Source: an uncultured Parasutterella sp. (GTDB lineage Bacteria > Pseudomonadota > Gammaproteobacteria > Burkholderiales > Burkholderiaceae_F). Taken from it: 64,000 nt of DNA. The notes beneath the pieces were generated by a model that was not told where the DNA came from, did not search any database, and saw nothing but the letters and a program-made list of their open reading frames with translations. The translations under genes were made by a program, and so were the position numbers. Location: positions 1-64,000 of the forward strand of contig CAAFTZ010000111.1 in assembly GCA_900766055.1 (NCBI GenBank), read 5' to 3'. Below, piece after piece: positions 1-9,056 of the stretch; the stretch's first letter is position 1; every line of letters starts with the position of its first letter.

Positions 1-43
1 AAATTGCAGCCAAACGAGATAGCTAAAAAAGGTTATAAGAAAA

Positions 44-89
44 AGGGGAAGTGCTAATCCGACAAAAGTCGAATTTTGCAACATCCCCT
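44..89 (-). terminator. Probable intrinsic terminator of aspS
   Basis: Read on the minus strand just past the aspS stop, AGGGGA pairs with TCCCCT around an inner CGAC-TTTT-GTCG hairpin, and the outer 3' arm runs straight into a T-rich tract. The loop between the outer arms is long, so this is less certain than the other terminators in the window. Confidence 0.5.
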
Positions 90-108
90 GAATCAAAAGA
101 GATTCAAA

Positions 109-1902
109 TTATTCCTTCTTGTGCTCGTTGCGCAGACGGATGTGGAGCTCTCTCAGTTGTTTTTCATCAACAGGAGAAGGAGCCTGCGTCAGCAAGCACT
201 GTGCACGCTGTGTCTTCGGGAAGGCGATCACGTCACGGATGGAATCAGCACCGCACATCATGGTGACGATACGGTCAAGACCGAATGCTAAGCCGCCATG
301 GGGAGGTGCACCGTACTGGAGAACGTCAAGCAGGAAGCCGAACTTGGCGCGGGCTTCTTCCGGACCGATCTTAAGTGCGTTGAAAACCTTGCTCTGAACA
401 TCAGCCTTGTGAATACGAATGGAGCCGCCGCCGATTTCCCAGCCGTTGAGAACCATGTCGTAAGCTTTGGCGAAGCAGTTTTCCGGATCGGTAACGAGTT
501 TGTCTTCGTCGCCGTCTTTCGGGCTTGTGAACGGGTGGTGGCAGGCAACCCAGCGTTCTTCTTCCTCGTCGTACTCGAACATCGGGAAGTCGATAACCCA
601 CAGAGGTCTCCAGCCTTCTTCAAACAGGCCGTGGGACTTGCCGAATTCGGAGTGACCGACTTTCAAACGCAGAGCGCCGAGGGAGTCGAAAACGATCTTC
701 TTACGGTCAGCACCGAAGAAAATGACATCTCCGTCCTGTGCACCGGTTCGTTCAATGATGGCCTTGAGGACATCGTCGGAAAGGTTCTTAACGATCGGGC
801 TCTGGAGGCCCTCTCTGCCGGCCTTGACGTCGTTAACTTTGATGTAGGCCAAACCTTTGGCACCGTAGATCTTGACGAAGTCGGTGTAGCCGTCGATTTC
901 GCTGCGCGGCATGGAGGCACCGTGCGGAACACGGAGGGCCATGACGCGGCCGTCGTTGAGTTCGGTGGCGGATCTGAAGACCTTAAAGTCAACGTTGCCC
1001 ATCAGATCGGTAAGATCTGTGAGTTTGAGCTTGACGCGAAGGTCAGGTTTGTCGGAGCCGTAGTTGTGCATAGCATCCGTCCACAGCATGATGGGGAACG
1101 GATTGGGCAGATCGACGTTAATGGCTTCTTTGAAGACAGTGCGGATCAGCTCTTCCATCAGGGCGCGGATTTCAACTTCGTTCAAGAAGCTGGTTTCAAT
1201 ATCCACCTGGGTGAATTCAGGCTGACGATCGGCACGGAGGTCTTCGTCACGGAAGCACTTAACGATCTGGTAGTAGCGGTCAAAGCCTGCGCACATCAGC
1301 ATCTGTTTGAAGAGCTGGGGAGACTGCGGCAGAGCGTAGAAGTGGCCGTCGTGAATACGAGAGGGAACCAGATAGTCGCGGGCGCCTTCCGGGGTGCTCT
1401 TGGTGAGCATCGGAGTTTCGATGTCGATGAAGCCGTGCTTATCAAGGAAACGGCGGAAAGCCATTGCAGCTTTGTAGCGGAGCTTCATGTTGCGCTGCAT
1501 CGGCAGACGACGAAGGTCGAGCACACGATAAGTCAGACGTGTGGTTTCGGAGAGGTTTTCGTCATCAAGCAGGAAGGGAGGAGGTGCGGAAGGATTCAGG
1601 ATCTTGAGTTCCTGAGCCAGCACTTCAACGCCGCCGGAGATGAGGTTTTCGTTGCGAGTGCCTTCCGGACGAGCACGAACCAGCCCTTTAACCTCCACAA
1701 CGAATTCGTTACGGACTTTATCGGCAGTTTCGAAGACGTCGGGACGATCCGGGTCGCAGACGATTTGGACTAGGCCTTCACGATCGCGCAAATCGATGAA
1801 AATAACACCGCCGTGGTCGCGACGGCGATGGGCCCAGCCGTAGAGGGTGACAGTTTGACCGAGGAATTTCTCGTCAATCAAACCTGCATATTCAGTACGC
1901 AT
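109..1902 (-). CDS. aspS: Aspartyl-tRNA synthetase (probably non-discriminating, Asp/Asn)
   Basis: Class II aminoacyl-tRNA synthetase of 597 residues, the size of bacterial-type AspRS (E. coli 590). An N-terminal OB-fold anticodon domain (about 1-110) is followed by the catalytic domain with motif 2 ([16 protein letters not shown]) and motif 3 (GLAFGLDRI), with a GAD insertion between them. The ATG at 1902 is preferred over an upstream in-frame start because GGAG lies 7 bases ahead of it and the protein then begins MRTEY like its relatives. Residue 30 is His in RRRDHGG, where E. coli has Leu. His there marks non-discriminating enzymes that also charge tRNA-Asn for GatCAB; that function is inferred here. 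It is transcribed towards the window edge. Confidence 0.96.
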   Translation of the reverse strand: MRTEYAGLIDEKFLGQTVTLYGWAHRRRDHGGVIFIDLRDREGLVQIVCDPDRPDVFETADKVRNEFVVEVKGLVRARPEGTRNENLISGGVEVLAQELKILNPSAPPPFLLDDENLSETTRLTYRVLDLRRLPMQRNMKLRYKAAMAFRRFLDKHGFIDIETPMLTKSTPEGARDYLVPSRIHDGHFYALPQSPQLFKQMLMCAGFDRYYQIVKCFRDEDLRADRQPEFTQVDIETSFLNEVEIRALMEELIRTVFKEAINVDLPNPFPIMLWTDAMHNYGSDKPDLRVKLKLTDLTDLMGNVDFKVFRSATELNDGRVMALRVPHGASMPRSEIDGYTDFVKIYGAKGLAYIKVNDVKAGREGLQSPIVKNLSDDVLKAIIERTGAQDGDVIFFGADRKKIVFDSLGALRLKVGHSEFGKSHGLFEEGWRPLWVIDFPMFEYDEEEERWVACHHPFTSPKDGDEDKLVTDPENCFAKAYDMVLNGWEIGGGSIRIHKADVQSKVFNALKIGPEEARAKFGFLLDVLQYGAPPHGGLAFGLDRIVTMMCGADSIRDVIAFPKTQRAQCLLTQAPSPVDEKQLRELHIRLRNEHKKE

Positions 1903-2024
1903 TAAAAACTCCGCAAAAGCAAGCACTTTTCGTGCTCTATCAATAAATTCCCGTTCATTCTAAACAATGGGTACCCAAAATGACAATTCAGTTGTATGTC
2001 TTTCGGATTCGGGAGTAAGGCAAA

Positions 2025-2270
2025 TCACTTATCTTTTTTAGCAGGGCAATTTTCATTGCAGTGGGAGGCAGGCAGGGCGGCAGAAGATCCGCCCTTAAAG
2101 TCTGTAGCATACCAACCTTTTCCCTTGAGCTCGAAGCCGGGTGCCGAAAGCTGTTTAACCATCGTTTCCATGTTGCATTTCGGACAATGGGTAATAGGAG
2201 CGTCGGAGTATTTCTGCAGAACATCTTTTGTGTAGCCGCAGTTAGAGCACTTGTAAGAGTAGATAGGCAT
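2025..2270 (-). CDS. FmdB-family small zinc-ribbon protein
   Basis: An 81-residue protein beginning MPIYSYKCSNCG, the hallmark N-terminus of the FmdB/CxxC_CxxC_SSSS zinc-ribbon family. Two CxxC pairs (CSNC, CPKC) should bind one zinc. The C-terminal tail carries another pair (CNENC) in a charged, flexible stretch. The start was set at 2270 because everything upstream in frame is unlike the family. The family was named after a putative regulator of formamidase genes, but its biochemical role is poorly known. It lies upstream of aspS on the same strand with a 122-base gap, a neighbourhood shared with many betaproteobacteria, although the DUF502 membrane-protein gene often found between the two is missing. 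Confidence 0.85.
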   Translation of the reverse strand: MPIYSYKCSNCGYTKDVLQKYSDAPITHCPKCNMETMVKQLSAPGFELKGKGWYATDFKGGSSAALPASHCNENCPAKKDK

Positions 2271-2429
2271 TTCGCTTAAATAATAAAAGCTAAAAAATTT
2301 AAAAAACACGGCAAGGAAGGAGGCTTTCGCCAAGTCACTGGCCGTGCTGCATAAGCTAGACAATTATAGAGCGGCGGGGTTTTTTCCTCACTAACCTTGA
2401 GAAGAGATTGAGGACGGCGCCGCGGAAAT

Positions 2430-2455
2430 AAAAAAAGGCCCGCAAAACGCGGGCC
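2430..2455 (-). terminator. Intrinsic terminator downstream of the EF-G-like gene
   Basis: GGCCCGC and GCGGGCC form a perfect 7-bp stem with a 5-base loop (2437-2455). On the minus strand it is followed by six T residues (A run at 2431-2436). It sits 27 bases past the stop of the EF-G-like gene and separates it from the FmdB gene. Confidence 0.9.
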
Positions 2456-2481
2456 GAAAAGACTTATTCAGTCAGACGAGA

Positions 2482-4533
2482 TTATTCGTCTTCATCCTTT
2501 CTGTGGTAGTTGGAGGCCAACTCAACCTGGCGCTGCATTGGAACAGGAGCGTATCCGGCCAGTTCCATAGAGTAGCTGCCGGCACCCTGAGTGATGGCGT
2601 TCAGGCGGGCGGCATATCCGTCGAGCTCGGACAGAGGCACCGTGCCGGAGATGATCATCATGCCGCCGGCCATGTTGGCGGTACCGGTTACCTGACCTCT
2701 GCGGCTGGCGAGGTCGCCCGTGATGTCGCCCATGGCGCTGTCCGGAGCAACGATCTCAACGTCAACGATCGGTTCAAGGATCGTCGGTTTAGCTTTGGAC
2801 AGGGCGTCAAGCATGGCTTTTCTGCCGGCAGAGACGAAAGCAACTTCCTTGGAGTCCACCGGATGGCTCTTACCGTCATAGACGACAACGCGAACGTCGT
2901 GGATCGGATAACCGGCAACATAGCCTGTATCCAAAGCGTCACGGACACCTTTTTCTACAGCTGGGATGAAGTTGTACGGAATTGCACCGCCTTTGACTTC
3001 GTCAACGAATTCGAAACCGGCTCCGCGTTCACGCGGTTCAATGCGAAGATAGACTTCACCGAACTGGCCGGCGCCGCCTGTCTGCTTCTTGTGGCGAGCG
3101 TGACCTTCAGCACCCTGAGCAATGGTTTCACGGTACGGGATGCGAGGTGTACGAGTGTTGACTTCAAGCTTGAACTGCGCAGCCATTCTTTCGAGAACGC
3201 TTCTTAAGTGCTGAGCGCTCAGACCGCGAAGAACCGTTTCATTCAAGGTGGTGTCGTGTTCAAGCTCGAGTGTCGGATCTTCGGACAGGAGCTTGTGCAG
3301 GATGTCGGAGAGACGGCCTTCATCACCGCGGCGAGCCGGAGAAATCGCTAAGCCGAACATGGGTTTCGGGAAGCTCAGCGGTTTCATCTTGATGTTGTCG
3401 TGCTCGTGAGAAGCATGGATCACGCTGTCAAACACGAGTTCGTCGACTTTGGCGATAACACCGATGTCGCCCGGCACCAGTTCGCGGACTTCCGTGGTTT
3501 CTTTGCCCTGAAGAATCATCGGGTGAGAAACTTTGATCGGCTTCTTGTTGTCGTTGACGAACAGCTGATCGTCACGGCGCAGGGTACCCTGGTGAATACG
3601 GAACACACCAACCTTGCCGACATACGGGTCATTAACTACCTTGAAGACATGGGCAACAAGGGGAAGGTCAGGATCGGACTTCAGTTCGACGTCGTTTCCG
3701 TTTTCATCTGTGAAGAGCGGAGCATTAGCTTCAGAAGGATTCGGGAGGTGACGAACCATCACGTTGATGAGGTCATCAACACCGGCGCCGGTCTTGCCGG
3801 AGACAAAGCAGATCGGGATGATGTGTCCTTCACGAAGCGCCTGTGTCAGCGGGGCGTGCAGCGTGCTAGGATCGGCTTCGCCTTCTTCAAGGTATTTTTC
3901 CATAGCGGCATCGTCGACTTCCACAACCTGTTCGATAAAGGCACGATGGACTTCGGGCACGCTCATGAAGTCGGCTTCACCTTCGTCTTTGGAGAAGCAG
4001 TCGATCACGCGAGCGCCGTTGTTGGCGGGTAGGTTAATCGGCATGACTTCCTGACCGAAAGCTTCTCTGAGCTCTTCGACGAGACGCGGCAAATCTAAGT
4101 GTTCTGCGTCAATCTTGTTGACGATGATCATGCGGTTGAGGTTGCGCTCTTTGGCCCAATCCATCATGCGGCGCGTCATCAGCTGAATGCCGGCAGTGGC
4201 GTCAACTACGATAGCGGCGGTTTTAACCGCGTCGAGGGCACCCAAGGCCTGACCGACGAAATCGGGGTATCCCGGGGTATCAATCATGTGCACGCGAACT
4301 TCCTGTCCGTTTGCGTTGTCTGCCTCGAAGTGCGTACAGGCAGCGCGCAGAGAGTGCTGAACTGCTTTTTCGAGCGGGTCGGAGTCGCAGACGGTTGTGC
4401 CGCGTTCGACAGAACCGCATGTAATGATCATGCCTGCTTTGGCAAGAATTCCTTCTGCCAAGGTGGTTTTTCCGCTACCGCCATGGCCGACCAAGGCAAC
4501 TGTTCTGAGATTTTCGGTTGAGAAAATAGGCAT
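2482..4533 (-). CDS. Elongation factor G-like GTPase (EF-G-2 type)
   Basis: A 683-residue translational GTPase with full EF-G architecture. The P-loop is GHGGSGKTT (residues 16-24), unlike the GHIDAGKTT of canonical EF-G. DTPGYPDF is the G3 motif and NKID the G4 motif. Domain 2, then domain 4 (HKKQTGGAGQFGEVYL) and domain 5 follow. The overall pattern resembles the second EF-G of Thermus and mycobacterial FusA2, paralogues with no firmly assigned role. It stands alone, away from rpsL-rpsG-fusA-tuf, which also argues against the housekeeping copy. The start has AAGGA about 10 bases upstream and a terminator follows the stop. Whether it translocates ribosomes or acts in stress cannot be told from sequence. 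Confidence 0.88.
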   Translation of the reverse strand: MPIFSTENLRTVALVGHGGSGKTTLAEGILAKAGMIITCGSVERGTTVCDSDPLEKAVQHSLRAACTHFEADNANGQEVRVHMIDTPGYPDFVGQALGALDAVKTAAIVVDATAGIQLMTRRMMDWAKERNLNRMIIVNKIDAEHLDLPRLVEELREAFGQEVMPINLPANNGARVIDCFSKDEGEADFMSVPEVHRAFIEQVVEVDDAAMEKYLEEGEADPSTLHAPLTQALREGHIIPICFVSGKTGAGVDDLINVMVRHLPNPSEANAPLFTDENGNDVELKSDPDLPLVAHVFKVVNDPYVGKVGVFRIHQGTLRRDDQLFVNDNKKPIKVSHPMILQGKETTEVRELVPGDIGVIAKVDELVFDSVIHASHEHDNIKMKPLSFPKPMFGLAISPARRGDEGRLSDILHKLLSEDPTLELEHDTTLNETVLRGLSAQHLRSVLERMAAQFKLEVNTRTPRIPYRETIAQGAEGHARHKKQTGGAGQFGEVYLRIEPRERGAGFEFVDEVKGGAIPYNFIPAVEKGVRDALDTGYVAGYPIHDVRVVVYDGKSHPVDSKEVAFVSAGRKAMLDALSKAKPTILEPIVDVEIVAPDSAMGDITGDLASRRGQVTGTANMAGGMMIISGTVPLSELDGYAARLNAITQGAGSYSMELAGYAPVPMQRQVELASNYHRKDEDE

Positions 4534-4573
4534 GATGCTTTTTCCTTTCTTATGAAATTAATTGACGTATCCT

Positions 4574-4592
4574 TTGATTGTGGAACAATCAA
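4574..4592. promoter_or_regulatory. Perfect 8-bp dyad in the divergent EF-G-2/phosphatase intergenic region
   Basis: TTGATTGT-GGA-ACAATCAA is a perfect inverted repeat 41 bases from the EF-G-like start and 83 bases from the phosphatase start. It lies where divergent promoters should be, so an operator is possible. I recognise no specific binding consensus, and the short loop makes an RNA hairpin less likely than a DNA site. Confidence 0.35.
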
Positions 4593-4674
4593 TCGTCTTT
4601 GTCGAGAATATTTTGACAAATGACCGATTTTTGCCGAGAGGCGACTTTATCAAACGATGGGAGAAACTTGAGAA

Positions 4675-5517
4675 ATGGCTGAGAAAAAACAATCCTACTG
4701 CGCCGGCTGTTCAGAGGCGGAATTAAAGCTCTTTGAGCCGGCAATCGAACAATTAATCTCTCTGGCTAACGAAGAGATTCTCCCTCGTTTTTTGGCCGGG
4801 ACAGAAGTTTTCGACAAAAAAGATCACACTCCGGTCACAGCTGCCGATCGCGGTGCCGAAAAAGTGATGCGTGAATGGATTGAGGCGCATTTTCCTGCGC
4901 ACGGCATCTTCGGAGAGGAGTTTGGGATCAAAGAGGCGTCCGGGGACGGTTTTCCGCGCTACCGCTGGATCTTGGATCCGATCGATGGAACTCGTGCTTT
5001 TATTCATAATGCTTTCCATTTCGGCACGCTGATTGCCGTAGAGCGCGATGACGGCAACGGATTTCAGCCGATGCTCGGCGTGATTTCGCATCCGCATGTC
5101 GGCGTTTGGCTCATCGGAGACGGAAAACGGACGGTTTTGCACGGGCCGGGCAGCCGAGTGCGTCAGGTGCACTGCAAAGAAACAAAGAATCTTGCGGACG
5201 CCACTCTTGTTGTGACATCGCATTGGACGACTCCGGAGCAGAAAGGCGGCAAAGAGATGCAGTCCCTCATTGATGAAGTTAAGCTCTATCGCACGTGGGG
5301 CGACTGTTTTGGATATTTCTCGGTAGCCACGGGCGGCGCGGACATCATGATTGATCCGGATTTGAATTACTGGGACGTTGCCGCACTGGTGCCGGTTATC
5401 GAAGGAAGCGGAGCCAGGCTTGTGAGCTCCAAAGGCGGCAATCCTCTTAAAGATTTATCAGCGGTTGTGACTAATGAATACCTGCTTCCGGAGGTACTTC
5501 GTAAGCTCGCTAACTAA
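4675..5517 (+). CDS. Inositol-monophosphatase-family phosphatase, histidinol-phosphatase (HisN)-like
   Basis: A 280-residue Mg/Li-sensitive phosphatase-fold protein. Metal ligands are visible as GEEFG (E81-E82), ILDPIDGTRAF (D101, D104) and the C-terminal YWDVAAL aspartate. The KKDHTPVTAADR stretch is typical of the HisN-type branch, which dephosphorylates histidinol phosphate in histidine biosynthesis. Close relatives act on inositol phosphate or PAP, so the substrate is an inference. The start ATG has GGGAG about 10 bases upstream. An unusual cysteine pair (CAGC, residues 9-12) sits near the N-terminus. It is transcribed alone, divergently from the EF-G-like gene. Confidence 0.82.
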   Translation: MAEKKQSYCAGCSEAELKLFEPAIEQLISLANEEILPRFLAGTEVFDKKDHTPVTAADRGAEKVMREWIEAHFPAHGIFGEEFGIKEASGDGFPRYRWILDPIDGTRAFIHNAFHFGTLIAVERDDGNGFQPMLGVISHPHVGVWLIGDGKRTVLHGPGSRVRQVHCKETKNLADATLVVTSHWTTPEQKGGKEMQSLIDEVKLYRTWGDCFGYFSVATGGADIMIDPDLNYWDVAALVPVIEGSGARLVSSKGGNPLKDLSAVVTNEYLLPEVLRKLAN

Positions 5518-5654
5518 TGCTTGCTAAATTATTTTGAGTTGTTGCACTTGTTCTCAAAAGACACAATTAATTTCAAACCTTAAATAATTGAAAAGGGAAA
5601 ACTTTTGGGTTTTTGAGAAACTTGAGGATGAGACAATTTATATAAGAAGTCCCT

Positions 5655-7058
5655 ATGAGAAAGAGTACCGGTCTTGTCCTCTCGCTCTTATTTGGGGCCT
5701 TGAGCGGCTGTGTATCCATCCCTCAATTCCAAATAACCGAACAGGATAAAAAAGTAATTCCCAGTCAGTGGAGCGGCAGTCCCGCCCTCGAAACATCGAA
5801 GGCTGCCAACCTCTCCGAATGGTGGTCAACTTGGAGCGATCCGGAAATCGCTCGCTTAGTTGCGGCCTCACAGGCGGCCAATACGGATGTTCGATCCGCG
5901 CAGGAAAATCTTCGTTATGCGCAAGCCTCGATGACTGTAGCTAATGCCGGCTTGTTCCCGACACTGGACGGTAACTACCGAGCCAGCCGCAGTCATTCTC
6001 TCGGCCATGGTTCCAATACCTTTTCTATCGGCCTGAACGTCAGCTGGACAATCGATGCCGGCGGTCGTTTTGCTGCTTCTGAAGCGGCGTTGTCCGACTA
6101 CCTGTCTTCTCAAGCGAGTTTGGGAGAAGTGCAGACTCGAATCGCTGCTGAAGTGGCCGGTGCCTATGTCAATATGAGGCTTGCCCAAAAGCGGCTGGAC
6201 GTGGCTCAGGAAAACGCCAAAACTCAGCAGGAAGCACTGGATATCGCCAATTGGCGTTACTTATCCGGACTCGTGCCATCGACCGACGTCGATCAGGCGC
6301 GCACTTCTTTTGAGCAGACGCGTGCCTCGATTCCCGTGTATCGCGCTCAGGTCATGCAGTACCGTAATTTGATCGCTCGTCTCATCGGAACCACACCTGA
6401 GGCAGTTAACCCGACCTCGACGGCTCCGATTCCTCAGCCGCCGCGAAACCTTGCGCTCAGCATTCCCGGAGAGACGCTTCGCAATCGCCCGGCGGTGCGT
6501 ATGGCAGAGGCAAAAGTGATGAGCGCACTGGCGCGTTACGCACAGGCTAAGTCGGCCCTGTTTCCGAGTCTCTCAATCGGAGGCTCTTTCGGACTTTCAG
6601 GTCCTATCATGGGGCAGCTCGGTGAATGGGGTACACATAATTCGAACGGCTTCGGTTCGCTGACGCTGCCGATCTTCAACGCCGGGTCTCTGATGGCACA
6701 GGTTGAGCAGCGCGATGCTCAGGCGGCCCAAGCCAAAATTGACTATGAAGCGAGTCTGCTCGCGGGCGTTCAGGATGTAGAAGACGCACTCAACAAAGTG
6801 TGGTCCCAGGAAACTCGTAAAAAATCATTGGTTGTTGCCGAGGAATCGGCACGAAACGCAGCGACAGCCGCACGGCAAAATTACAGCGCCGGTCTTCAGG
6901 ACTTTACGGTCGTGCTGACGACCCAAAGAACACTGCTGACCGTTCAGGAATCTTTGGCGAGTGCGGAGGCTGAAATCGCCCAAGGCTACATTGATCTCTA
7001 TACCGCGTTGGGCGGGGGATGGACTGTTCCTCAGGAGTTTAAGAATAATGACCGATAA
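5655..7058 (+). CDS. Outer-membrane efflux lipoprotein (TolC/NodT family)
   Basis: A 467-residue outer-membrane channel subunit. The signal peptide ends in lipobox LSGC (lipidated Cys19), as in NodT/OprM-type lipoproteins. Two OEP repeats follow: one at about 60-240 with the conserved ANTDVRSAQENL helix, and one at about 270-450 containing SALFPSLSIGGSFG and GVQDVEDALNKV. It is the first gene of a four-gene operon with an adaptor, an ABC ATPase and a permease, and overlaps the adaptor by 11 bases. It would form the exit duct of a tripartite pump. The cargo (macrolide, lipopeptide or other) cannot be told from sequence. Confidence 0.93.
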   Translation: MRKSTGLVLSLLFGALSGCVSIPQFQITEQDKKVIPSQWSGSPALETSKAANLSEWWSTWSDPEIARLVAASQAANTDVRSAQENLRYAQASMTVANAGLFPTLDGNYRASRSHSLGHGSNTFSIGLNVSWTIDAGGRFAASEAALSDYLSSQASLGEVQTRIAAEVAGAYVNMRLAQKRLDVAQENAKTQQEALDIANWRYLSGLVPSTDVDQARTSFEQTRASIPVYRAQVMQYRNLIARLIGTTPEAVNPTSTAPIPQPPRNLALSIPGETLRNRPAVRMAEAKVMSALARYAQAKSALFPSLSIGGSFGLSGPIMGQLGEWGTHNSNGFGSLTLPIFNAGSLMAQVEQRDAQAAQAKIDYEASLLAGVQDVEDALNKVWSQETRKKSLVVAEESARNAATAARQNYSAGLQDFTVVLTTQRTLLTVQESLASAEAEIAQGYIDLYTALGGGWTVPQEFKNNDR

Positions 7059-8349
7059 TACAAATACAACCAAAGCGCAGAAAACGGATATTGAAGGGCT
7101 GCTGGGAGCAGACAAGGTTAAGCCGTTCTACAAACGAGGCAGCTTTTGGCTCGTTCTTCTCGTCTTCTTAGGCATCCTCTTTGCCGTTTACTACTTTTTC
7201 TTCAGAGCCAGCCAGGGACAAGTCGGTTTCGTCACACAGCCTCTGACGAAAGGGAATCTCACGGTTGAAGTTTCTGCTAACGGAACGATCAATCCGATCC
7301 GTACCGTATCACTGGGCAGTGAACTTTCCGGTATTGTCCGTAAGGTCAATGTCGACGTGAACGACCAGGTCAAAAAAGGCGAAGTACTGATCGAGCTTGA
7401 CGACACCAAACTGAAAGCTTCGGTAGAGCGAGCCAAGGCAAGCCTAGATCTTTCTAAGGCCACATTGGCGGAATCCCAGGCAACGCTGAAAGAGGCCAAG
7501 GCCAAACTCTCGCGTCTGCAGGAAGTCAGACGTCTTTCCGGCGGCAAGAGTCCGAGTAAGACTGAAATTGATGCTCAGGAGGCTTTGGTTGCTAAAGCTC
7601 AGGCCTCTGTTCAAAGTGCTCAGGCAAAAATCATGGATAGTGAGCAGGCGCTGAAGTCTGCAGAAAGCGACTTGTCCAAGACACATATCATTTCTCCGAT
7701 TGACGGCGTTGTTTTAGCCCGTTCCGTTGAGCCGGGCTATGCAGTGGCGGCTTCGCTTCAAGCCGTTGAACTTTTGAAGCTTGCGACCGACCTCAAAGAT
7801 CTCGAACTGCAGGTCAATGTTGATGAGGCAGATGTCGGAGCGGTGAAACCGGGTCAGAAGGCCAGCTTCACAGTGAGTGCCTATCCAGACCGAAACTTCC
7901 CGGCCGAGCTGAAAAAAGTCGCTTTCGGATCGACAAAAACGGACAACGTAGTGACTTACGTCACTTACTTGGATGTTAAAAATCCGGACTTACTGCTTCG
8001 CCCGGGAATGACGGCGACCGCAACGATTCGTACCGTTGCCTTAAAAGACGCCCTGCTTGTACCCAATACCGCCCTGAGATTTAGGCCTTCTGTTTCTTCA
8101 GGCTCAAAGGAGCCGACAATGAATGTTTTCGGACCTCCGATGAGAAGAAGCGTGCGCAAGAGCGCCGGCTCTGTGACAAGCCCGAATGCTTCTCAAAAGA
8201 AGGCCGAAGTTTACATAGAGAAAGACGGTCAGGCCGTGCCGGTTCCGCTGGTTGTGGGTTTTACGGACGGTAAGATGACCCAAGTGCTCGGAGGCAAGCT
8301 TTCTGCCGGCGATAAAGTCATCGTTGACCAAAGACGCGGAGCGAAATAA
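7048..8349 (+). CDS. MacA-like periplasmic adaptor (membrane fusion protein)
   Basis: A 433-residue HlyD/MacA-type adaptor. A cytoplasmic N-terminus precedes one membrane helix (WLVLLVFLGILFAVYYFFF, about 34-52). Next come a biotinyl-lipoyl half-motif (SELSGIVRKVNVDVNDQVKKGE), a long coiled-coil hairpin rich in Ala/Lys/Glu (about 115-215), the second lipoyl half (SPIDGVVLARSVEPGY) and beta-barrel domains. The ATG at 7048 has AGGAG upstream; the longer in-frame extension lies inside the preceding gene. A TAATG overlap couples it to the ATPase gene. It should link the inner-membrane permease to the outer-membrane lipoprotein. MacA relatives stimulate MacB ATPase activity. Confidence 0.92.
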   Translation: MTDNTNTTKAQKTDIEGLLGADKVKPFYKRGSFWLVLLVFLGILFAVYYFFFRASQGQVGFVTQPLTKGNLTVEVSANGTINPIRTVSLGSELSGIVRKVNVDVNDQVKKGEVLIELDDTKLKASVERAKASLDLSKATLAESQATLKEAKAKLSRLQEVRRLSGGKSPSKTEIDAQEALVAKAQASVQSAQAKIMDSEQALKSAESDLSKTHIISPIDGVVLARSVEPGYAVAASLQAVELLKLATDLKDLELQVNVDEADVGAVKPGQKASFTVSAYPDRNFPAELKKVAFGSTKTDNVVTYVTYLDVKNPDLLLRPGMTATATIRTVALKDALLVPNTALRFRPSVSSGSKEPTMNVFGPPMRRSVRKSAGSVTSPNASQKKAEVYIEKDGQAVPVPLVVGFTDGKMTQVLGGKLSAGDKVIVDQRRGAK

Positions 8350-9056
8350 TGAGCTCTGGAGATAAGCCGCTTGTCCAGTTAATCGGCATCGGCAAGCGGT
8401 ACGGAACGGGACCGACTGCATTCGATGCACTTCATCATGTGGATTTGAGCATCAATGCCGGAGAGTTTGTTGCGATTATGGGGCCGAGCGGCTCAGGAAA
8501 ATCGACGACGATGAACATCATCGGTGCTTTGGATACGCCGACACGCGGGCAGTATTTATTCAACGGTTTCCACGTCGAACACTTTACGCGGGATCAGCGC
8601 GCGCTCTTACGTCGTCAATATTTGGGCTTCGTGTTTCAGGGATTTAATCTGCTGCCGCGTACGAGTGCAATAGAAAACGTAGAGCTTCCGCTGCTTTATC
8701 GCGGAGAGCCTGCCAAAGTCCGGCATGAAATGGCGCTGGAGGCTTTGGATAAGGTCGGCCTGACGCAGTGGAAAGACCACACGCCGGCCGAGCTTTCCGG
8801 AGGTCAGCAGCAGCGTGTCGCCATCGCGCGAGCGATCGTAACGCACCCGAAACTGCTCCTTGCAGATGAGCCAACGGGAAGTTTGGATTCGCATCGAAGC
8901 GTTGAAATCATGAAGCTTCTCCAAAAACTCAACGATGAAGAAGGCATTACGGTTGTATTGGTGACACATGAGCCTGACATGGCCAAATACGCGAAACGTA
9001 TCGTTCACTTCGTGGACGGTACCGTAGCTTCGGATCAGGAGAACAAACCATGTTAG
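8349..9056 (+). CDS. ABC transporter ATPase subunit (MacB/LolD-type)
   Basis: A 235-residue nucleotide-binding domain with Walker A GPSGSGKST, Q-loop (FVFQGFNLLPRTS), signature LSGGQQQRVAIARAI, Walker B LLLADEPTGSLD and the switch His (VLVTHEPD). The sequence fits the MacB/LolD/FtsE subfamily. It overlaps the adaptor stop (TAATG) and the permease start (7 bases). In E. coli MacB the ATPase and permease are one polypeptide; here they are separate genes, as in many MacB-like and Lol-like systems. It powers the tripartite system from the cytoplasm. Confidence 0.94.
   Translation: MSSGDKPLVQLIGIGKRYGTGPTAFDALHHVDLSINAGEFVAIMGPSGSGKSTTMNIIGALDTPTRGQYLFNGFHVEHFTRDQRALLRRQYLGFVFQGFNLLPRTSAIENVELPLLYRGEPAKVRHEMALEALDKVGLTQWKDHTPAELSGGQQQRVAIARAIVTHPKLLLADEPTGSLDSHRSVEIMKLLQKLNDEEGITVVLVTHEPDMAKYAKRIVHFVDGTVASDQENKPC

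Noticed and set aside
298..1773. 491-residue plus-strand reading frame opposite aspS
   Set aside because: It is the antisense shadow of a highly conserved gene, has no family-like sequence and no ribosome-binding site.
2503..4032. Long plus-strand reading frames (234 and 210 residues) opposite the EF-G-like gene
   Set aside because: They mirror conserved EF-G codons in another frame and have no recognisable domain.
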